Shown one piece after another: positions 59,124 through 64,000 of a stretch of 64,000 nucleotides of DNA (positions are counted from its first letter, which is position 1; the number at the start of each line of letters is the position of its first letter). The notes below the pieces were generated by a model. It was not told where the DNA came from. It saw only the letters and a list, made by a program, of their open reading frames with translations, and made no database searches. The DNA is taken from NCBI GenBank assembly GCA_019694755.1, contig JAIBBI010000011.1, forward strand, positions 1 to 64,000. Reading direction: 5' to 3'. Origin of the DNA: Gemmataceae bacterium. GTDB lineage: Bacteria > Planctomycetota > Planctomycetia > Gemmatales > Gemmataceae. The position numbers and the translations under genes are program-made.

Positions 59124-60584
59124 ATGAAGGAAGAATTCCAGGGCCCGATCGAGCGTATCGACGCCTGCCGGTGGCGGATTCCGAAGAGCTACCGCCCGGC
59201 GATGCGCGTCGACGGCGTGATCTTCGCCAGCGAAAAACTGATGAACGCCGTGCGCCGGGACCAGGCGGCCGAGCAGGTCGCCAACGTCGCGACGCTGCCC
59301 GGCATCCAGTCGGCCAGCCTGGCCATGCCCGATATCCACTGGGGATACGGGTTCTGCATCGGCGGCGTGTGTGCGACGGACCCGGCCGAAGGCGGCGTGA
59401 TCTCGCCCGGCGGAGTTGGTTACGACATCAATTGCGGCGTCCGCCTGGTGAAGACCAACCTCTTCTACCGCGACGTGAAGCCGCACCTCGAGCAACTCGT
59501 GACCGCGCTGTTCAAGGCCGTGCCGACCGGCGCGGGCCGCGACGGCAAGTACACGTTCAATGCCAAGGAACTGCGCCGGCTGATGGGCGAGGGCGTCGGG
59601 TATGTACTCGGTCGCAATCTAGGTGACACCGCGGACCTCAACCTTACCGAGGCGAACGGGAAGATCCCCGGAGCCGACCCGGATGCCGTCAGCGATCGCG
59701 CCGTCGAGCGCGGTGCGAGCCAGTGCGGAACGCTGGGGTCGGGAAACCATTTCCTCGAAGTGCAGGTCGTCGACTACGTCGCCGACGCCGCCGTCGCCAG
59801 GGTGTTCGGATTGGAGAAGGACCAGATCTGCGTGATGATTCACAGCGGGTCGCGCGGGCTGGGATACCAGGTCTGCGACGACGCGCTCGTGCGCCTTCGG
59901 GGCGTGCCCGAGAAGTACGGAATCGCCCTGCCCGATCGGCAGCTTGCCTGTGCGCCGGTGGATAGCCCGGAAGGGCGGGCGTATCTCGCGGCCATGCGGG
60001 CGGCGGCCAACTTCGGGTTCTGCAATCGGCAGTTGCTGATGCACCAGGCTCGCGAGGTCTTCGCCGACGTCTTCGGCCGATCGGTCGAGAATCTGGAGAT
60101 GACCCTGCTCTACGACGTGGCCCACAACATTGCCAAGTTGGAAGAGCACCGCATTGGCGAGGTCACGAAGAAGGTCTGGGTCCACCGCAAGGGTGCGACG
60201 CGGGCGTTTCCGGCCGGGCACCCGGAGGTCCCGGAGCAGTTCCGCGCGGTCGGTCAGCCGGTAATCATTCCGGGCGACATGGGCCGGGCGAGCTGGGTGC
60301 TGGCGGGGCAGCCCGCAAGCATGGAGTTGTCGTTCGGGACGACCTGCCACGGCGCGGGCCGGCAATTGAGCCGGACGGCAGCGGTGAAGGCGGCGAAGGG
60401 GCGCCGGATCGACCGCGAACTGCTGAGCCGGGGCGTCGTGGCCCGGGCCCAGTCGCTCCGCGGTCTCGCGGAAGAGCAGCCCGATGCCTACAAGAATGTG
60501 GACGATGTCGTGGACGTGGTCCACGAGGCCGGTCTGTCGCGGAAAGTGGCCCGCATGCGGCCGATCGGTGTGATCAAAGGTTGA
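59124..60584 (+). CDS. rtcB: RNA-splicing ligase RtcB
   Basis: The protein has 486 residues. Typical motifs are AMPDIHWGYGFCIGGVCA, GGVGYDINCGVRL (metal site), GTLGSGNHFLEVQ, MIHSGSRGLGYQ, CHGAGRQLSR (the guanylylated histidine) and the ending MRPIGVIKG. It joins 2',3'-cyclic phosphate or 3'-phosphate RNA ends to 5'-hydroxyl ends in tRNA repair or RNA healing. It is co-transcribed with archease. No RNA-cleaving toxin gene is adjacent. Confidence 0.95.
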   Translation: MKEEFQGPIERIDACRWRIPKSYRPAMRVDGVIFASEKLMNAVRRDQAAEQVANVATLPGIQSASLAMPDIHWGYGFCIGGVCATDPAEGGVISPGGVGYDINCGVRLVKTNLFYRDVKPHLEQLVTALFKAVPTGAGRDGKYTFNAKELRRLMGEGVGYVLGRNLGDTADLNLTEANGKIPGADPDAVSDRAVERGASQCGTLGSGNHFLEVQVVDYVADAAVARVFGLEKDQICVMIHSGSRGLGYQVCDDALVRLRGVPEKYGIALPDRQLACAPVDSPEGRAYLAAMRAAANFGFCNRQLLMHQAREVFADVFGRSVENLEMTLLYDVAHNIAKLEEHRIGEVTKKVWVHRKGATRAFPAGHPEVPEQFRAVGQPVIIPGDMGRASWVLAGQPASMELSFGTTCHGAGRQLSRTAAVKAAKGRRIDRELLSRGVVARAQSLRGLAEEQPDAYKNVDDVVDVVHEAGLSRKVARMRPIGVIKG

Positions 60585-60780
60585 TTCCCGGGTGGGTCCC
60601 GCGGCCCACTCGATTCTCCCAATCGGAATCCGTTGTTCAGCCGGAACGGCTTGCCCCGGCCGCCCGGGTTCGCGCCGTTGACTTCCCGGCAGGGGCCATT
60701 TAACCTATCTCGGTCTCCCCACTCCATTGGTCCGGATGACCCGCTGCGCGCGCCCCCGCGTGGATTTCGAGGTGGTTGCA

Positions 60781-61533
60781 GTGAGCAAGAGGCCGGTGAT
60801 AGGAATTCCGACGCAGACGCAGCCGGCCGTGCCCGGTGAGCTGCCGCGCTGCTGGATCATGTCGAATCGCTACGTGCAGGTCCTGGCCGATGTGGGCGCG
60901 GTGCCTTGGCTGATTCCGCTGCTGCCTGCCGACCTCGATACATTGCGTGAGATCTACAACCGGCTTGACGCGGTGTTCCTCACCGGCGGCGTCGATGTCG
61001 ATCCGTCGCATTACGGCGAACCGAGGCACCCGGCGTGCGGCCGAACCGACGCCGACCGTGATGCCGTGGAGTTGCAACTCACCAAGTGGGCCATCGAAGA
61101 CAAGAAACCGCTCCTGGCCGTGTGCCGGGGATTTCAAGTGCTCAACGTCGCGGTCGGGGGCACGCTGTTCCAGGACCTCGGCGAGCAGTACTCGCGCAGC
61201 CTGAAGCACGACCACTTTCCCAGGGCCGACGGCACGCCGACCCGCGACTACCTATCACATGCTGTGAAGCTCGACCCCAAATCGCGACTGGCGCAGTACC
61301 TGGGCAGCGACTTCGCGCCGGTCAACAGCATGCATCACCAGGGGATCAAGCGGCTGGGCCACGGGCTGGTCGCCAACGCCTGGGCGCCGGACGGGCTGAT
61401 CGAGGGCATCGAAGGCGCGAACGGGCAGTTTCTCATTGCCGTGCAGTGGCACCCGGAAGAACTCGCCGGGTCCGACGCCGGGATGCGGCGGCTGTTTCAC
61501 GGATTCATCGACGCGGCATCGGGCAAGACCTGA
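60781..61533 (+). CDS. Class I glutamine amidotransferase-like (peptidase C26, gamma-Glu-GABA hydrolase type)
   Basis: The protein has 250 residues using GTG 60781, which follows CGAGGTGG; ATG 60736 would add 15 less typical residues. The nucleophile is in LLAVCRGFQVLNVAVGG, with TGGVDVDPSHYGEP before it and QWHPEELAGSD carrying the His-Glu pair. These match PuuD-type hydrolases, which cleave gamma-glutamyl bonds. The substrate is uncertain, and no polyamine catabolism genes are adjacent. Confidence 0.85.
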   Translation: MSKRPVIGIPTQTQPAVPGELPRCWIMSNRYVQVLADVGAVPWLIPLLPADLDTLREIYNRLDAVFLTGGVDVDPSHYGEPRHPACGRTDADRDAVELQLTKWAIEDKKPLLAVCRGFQVLNVAVGGTLFQDLGEQYSRSLKHDHFPRADGTPTRDYLSHAVKLDPKSRLAQYLGSDFAPVNSMHHQGIKRLGHGLVANAWAPDGLIEGIEGANGQFLIAVQWHPEELAGSDAGMRRLFHGFIDAASGKT

Positions 61534-61599
61534 CCGCGAGGAACAGTCGGCCGGACGCCGAGAAATCACAACGGCATACTACCCAGGCCGAAAGTCGTC

Positions 61600-62325
61600 A
61601 TGCGTCTGCATCGTGAACATCACAAGTGGTTCAGCCCCACGCTGGGCCGGGAGATGGACATCCTCGTCCACGGCCACGCCGGCGCCCGGCTCATGGTCTT
61701 CCCGACATCCAAGGGTTGGATGAGCGAGTGGGAAGACCGGCACATGATGCAGGCCCTTCGCGACCACATCCATAACGGCTGGCTGCAAGTCTTCAGCGTC
61801 TCCAGCGTCGATGCCGAGAGCTGGTACGACTACGACAAATGGCCCGGCGACCGGGCCTGGCGGCACGAGCTTTACGACCGGTACCTGCTCAATGAGGCGG
61901 TGCCGTTCACGCGGTCGAAGAACCCTAACCCGTTCCTGATCGTCGCCGGCGCGAGCTTCGGCGCGTTTCACGCCCTGAGCTTCGGGCTGAAGCACCCGGA
62001 CGTCGTCGGCCGGATCATCTCGATGAGCGGGCTCTGCGACATCCGGCGATTTCTCGACGGGTACCACGATACCAACGTGTACTTCAACAACCCGTCCGAG
62101 TTCATCGCGCACGAACATGACCCCCGCCGGTTGGCCTTGCTCCGCAACCAGGACATCATCCTGGCGGTCGGCCGCGACGACGGGCTCCGCGGGCAGAACG
62201 AGGCACTCTCGAAGATGCTCTGGGACAAGGGCATCGGCAACGCCTTGAGGCTCTGGGACGGCTGGTCGCACGATTGGCCTTACTGGCAGAAGATGATGCG
62301 GCTGTACGTGGGCGGACACGACTGA
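61600..62325 (+). CDS. Esterase-like alpha/beta hydrolase
   Basis: The protein has 241 residues. It begins HREHHKWFSPTLGREMDILVHG, has the nucleophile elbow VAGASFGAFHALSFGLKHP, and LAVGRDDGLRGQNE and WDGWSHDWPYW carry the likely acid and histidine. The protein resembles the putative-esterase family (EsteraseD-like), often found next to ATP-grasp genes, as here with the gene at 62461. It lacks a signal peptide. The reaction is unknown. Confidence 0.8.
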   Translation: MRLHREHHKWFSPTLGREMDILVHGHAGARLMVFPTSKGWMSEWEDRHMMQALRDHIHNGWLQVFSVSSVDAESWYDYDKWPGDRAWRHELYDRYLLNEAVPFTRSKNPNPFLIVAGASFGAFHALSFGLKHPDVVGRIISMSGLCDIRRFLDGYHDTNVYFNNPSEFIAHEHDPRRLALLRNQDIILAVGRDDGLRGQNEALSKMLWDKGIGNALRLWDGWSHDWPYWQKMMRLYVGGHD

Positions 62326-62330
62326 GAGGA

Positions 62331-62433
62331 ATTTTGGATTTTCGATTTTGGATTTGCGATTGAAGAGGCGGTGCTTCGCACCGCTACCGATCCGCGATCC
62401 TAAATCGCAAATCGAAAATCCAAAATCGAAAAT
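62331..62433. repeat. AT-rich palindromic repeat element with central hairpin
   Basis: A 31-bp arm (62331-62361) is inverted at 62403-62433 with three mismatches. Both arms consist of GATTTTGGATTTTCGATTT-like units. Between them sits a perfect small hairpin GCGGTGC-TTC-GCACCGC (62368-62384). The element is unlike the GC-rich surroundings. It fits exactly between the esterase-like gene stop and the ATP-grasp gene, so transcription must cross it. It looks like a miniature dispersed repeat. Confidence 0.75.
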
Positions 62434-62460
62434 GGGCAACCAGTGGTAATAGGTGCAGAC

Positions 62461-63375
62461 ATGAAAGTCGGACTTCTAGTGGGTCGCGAGTGGTCTTTCC
62501 CGCCGAAGTTCATTGACGAGGTCAACGGGCGGAATGCGGGCGTGACGGCCGAGCTGGTTAAGCTCGGTGGCACGCGCATGGACGAGCCGAACCCGTACTC
62601 GGTGATCATCGACCGGATTTCGCACGAAGTGCCGTACTACCGGTCGTACCTGAAGCATGCCGTGCTGCAGGGCGTGCGCGTGATCAACAACCCGTTCATG
62701 TGGACGGCCGACGACAAGTTCTTCGACTCGCTGTTGGCCCTCAAGGTGGGCGTGGCGCACCCGAAGACGCTGGTGCTGCCGAACAAGGACTATGTGCCGG
62801 GCATCGTGCCCACCGAGAGCCTGCGGAATCTCATCTACCCGCTCGACTGGCGGTATGTGTTGGAGTACGTCGGTCTGCCGTGCGTGCTGAAAGATGCACA
62901 CGGCGGTGGGTGGAAGGGCGTGTACGTCTGCCACACGGCCGAAGACCTGATCAAGCACTACGACGAGTCGGGCCTGATGACGATGATCGTGCAGGAGTTC
63001 ATCAACTGGGACGGCTACGTCCGGTGCATGTGCCTGGGGCAGGAGGAAGTCCTGCCGATGCCGTATGACCCCAAGCAGCGGAAGTATCTGCCGCGCGAAG
63101 GGTACATGAGCAAGGAACTCGAAGACCGGATCGTCGCCGACTCGCTGAAGCTGGTGCGGGCGCTGGGCTACGACATGAACACGGTCGAGTGGGCGGTGAA
63201 GGACGGCATCCCGTACGCCATCGACTTCATGAACCCCGCGCCGGACATGGACGTGTACTCGATCAGCGAGCCGTACCACCTCTGGTGCGTCAAGCACATG
63301 GCCGACATGGTGATCCGGATGGCTAAGGATCCGAAACCGCAACTGGCCGAGGCCCGCTGGTCGAAGCTGTTCTGA
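62461..63375 (+). CDS. ATP-grasp domain protein (RimK-like)
   Basis: The protein has 304 residues from ATG 62461. The ATP-grasp pattern is visible: LLALKVGVAHPKTLVLP, then LPCVLKDAHGGGWKGVYVC (glycine-rich lid region), MIVQEFINWDGYVRCMCLG, and the metal site AIDFMNPAPDMD. The family joins carboxylates to amines or thiols through acyl-phosphates. Pairing with the esterase-like gene at 61600 recurs in bacteria and suggests peptide or small-molecule modification, but no substrate gene is visible here. Confidence 0.8.
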   Translation: MKVGLLVGREWSFPPKFIDEVNGRNAGVTAELVKLGGTRMDEPNPYSVIIDRISHEVPYYRSYLKHAVLQGVRVINNPFMWTADDKFFDSLLALKVGVAHPKTLVLPNKDYVPGIVPTESLRNLIYPLDWRYVLEYVGLPCVLKDAHGGGWKGVYVCHTAEDLIKHYDESGLMTMIVQEFINWDGYVRCMCLGQEEVLPMPYDPKQRKYLPREGYMSKELEDRIVADSLKLVRALGYDMNTVEWAVKDGIPYAIDFMNPAPDMDVYSISEPYHLWCVKHMADMVIRMAKDPKPQLAEARWSKLF

Positions 63376-63768
63376 CCGGCCGGTTCCGTTTCATTTCATT
63401 TCATTTCACACACACCCGTTTCGTTTCACGACCCGGCGCGGAGCGGGTGATTGCGCGCAACACTGGACGGCAGAGTAGTTTGCGACCAAGGACCGGCTGT
63501 GGGAAGAAATGGCAGCCGGCCTCCACGCTGCCAGATTGGCAGGCCGAAAGGGAGGCGGGCCGATGTCGTAGGGCGGGCTGAGTCTTCGAAGCCCGCCGTT
63601 TGCCATCGTGGCCGGATACTATGCTACCGGATTTGCGGAAGCATGGTTTTCCGCGCGGTGGCGTCGGCATGCTTCCGCGATGGGGAAAGTCTGCGGTCAT
63701 CGGCCGGGGGCACCGTATTCGCGGGTGCCGCGGAAGCATGGCACCCGGCTAACGTTGAGGAGAAAGCC
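63376..63768. other. Intergenic stretch with short repeats and a hairpin
   Basis: No gene is convincing in 393 bp. It contains tandem CATTT repeats near 63390-63405, a GGCGGGCT/AGCCCGCC hairpin at 63572-63597 that could terminate transcription, and an 11-bp element GCGGAAGCATG occurring at 63635-63645 and 63730-63740 and inverted at 63668-63678. These may be REP-like sequences. Confidence 0.5.
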
Positions 63769-63975
63769 GTGAACGGGCGACGTGTCATCCGTGCGTTAGT
63801 TGTGGGAGCAATTGTCTGGGTCGCGTTCCTGTATGTGGCCGCGAACTACGGAGCGCGGCGTTATCTGGATTACCGAAGAGGTATCGGTCCCTGGACGTTC
63901 TACATTCATTGGCTGTGCGTTTTCGTTGCGATGGGGCTGACGGTCGTTTGGGATCGGCGGCGAAAAGCTGAGTAA
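63769..63975 (+). CDS. Small two-helix membrane protein
   Basis: The protein has 68 residues using GTG 63769 behind TTGAGGAGAAAG, a strong ribosome-binding site. Two hydrophobic helices are present (VIRALVVGAIVWVAFLYVAA and FYIHWLCVFVAMGLTVVW) with a basic start and end. I recognise no family. Confidence 0.5.
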   Translation: MNGRRVIRALVVGAIVWVAFLYVAANYGARRYLDYRRGIGPWTFYIHWLCVFVAMGLTVVWDRRRKAE

Positions 63976-64000
63976 TGGCGATGGGTGGAAGTGTTTCGGC

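Noticed and set aside
1-64000. CRISPR array or rRNA operon
   Set aside because: Reading for regularly spaced direct repeats and for conserved rRNA segments gave nothing.

Overview
The window reads as a chromosome segment of a planctomycete, most likely a member of the Gemmataceae. The clues are high GC, a secreted M60 peptidase with the planctomycete-type N-terminal LExRxxPA motif and a C-terminal dockerin-like repeat, a cytochrome/DUF1549/DUF1553 protein, many soluble Ser/Thr kinases, ECF sigma/anti-sigma pairs, and an oversized signal peptidase with a zinc ribbon. This assignment comes from gene content only.

Left flank (1-3.9 kb): the tail of a 3-phosphoglycerate-dehydrogenase-like gene and a large secreted M60-type metallopeptidase.

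Genomic island (about 3.98-21.44 kb): a 108-bp direct repeat covers the 3' two thirds of a tRNA-Leu(GAG) gene plus its terminator. One copy lies in the intact tRNA (21387-21471, minus strand) and the other is an orphan fragment at 3982-4089. A decayed integrase start sits beside the tRNA and a decayed IS21 istB lies near the other end. This is the footprint of an integrative element that can no longer move by itself. Its cargo is a light/bilin system. A bacteriophytochrome hybrid histidine kinase is divergent from a sensorless histidine kinase/NarL-type regulator pair. These are followed by a 10-kb apparent operon: Ser/Thr kinase, ferredoxin-kinase fusion, heme oxygenase, candidate ferredoxin-dependent bilin reductase, 2Fe-2S ferredoxin, V4R protein, small repeat protein, phycobiliprotein-like globin, second V4R protein, third kinase, and two ParA/MinD-type ATPases. 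Inferred flow: heme to biliverdin (heme oxygenase), biliverdin to a reduced bilin (reductase plus ferredoxin), bilin bound by the globin and possibly by the phytochrome, with output through kinases and ATPases. No photosynthesis genes are present. The gene set matches the bilin biosynthesis-associated globin (BBAG)/pre-PcyA clusters described by Rockwell, Martin and Lagarias (recalled, not looked up). The kinases, ATPases, phytochrome, tRNA-bounded island and a short motif shared by two of the proteins are additional features visible here.

Right of the island (21.6-35.7 kb): ECF sigma/anti-sigma plus a secreted protein, a methylcitrate pair (prpB-prpC), an sdpR/sdpI-like pair with a palindromic operator, a kinase with a dienelactone hydrolase, a Nudix hydrolase, a second ECF sigma unit, a diadenylate cyclase-like gene and secreted proteins of unknown role.

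35.9-46.7 kb: a subtilase-like protein lacking two catalytic residues, an ExeA-like ATPase with a BY-kinase-like partner, an outer-membrane-type gene split by an in-frame TAG, cysteine synthase, a large cytochrome/DUF1553 protein and two thioredoxin-fold proteins. 46.9-55.3 kb: lepA, two signal peptidases I, then a ybgC-tolQ-tolR-like run ending in a membrane-anchored GTPase-like protein. 55.3-64 kb: gamma-glutamyltranspeptidase, redoxin, Rieske oxygenase, archease-rtcB, a C26 amidotransferase, an esterase-like/ATP-grasp pair split by a palindromic repeat, and a small membrane protein. Starts were chosen by ribosome-binding sites, domain boundaries and spacing; no searches were run.
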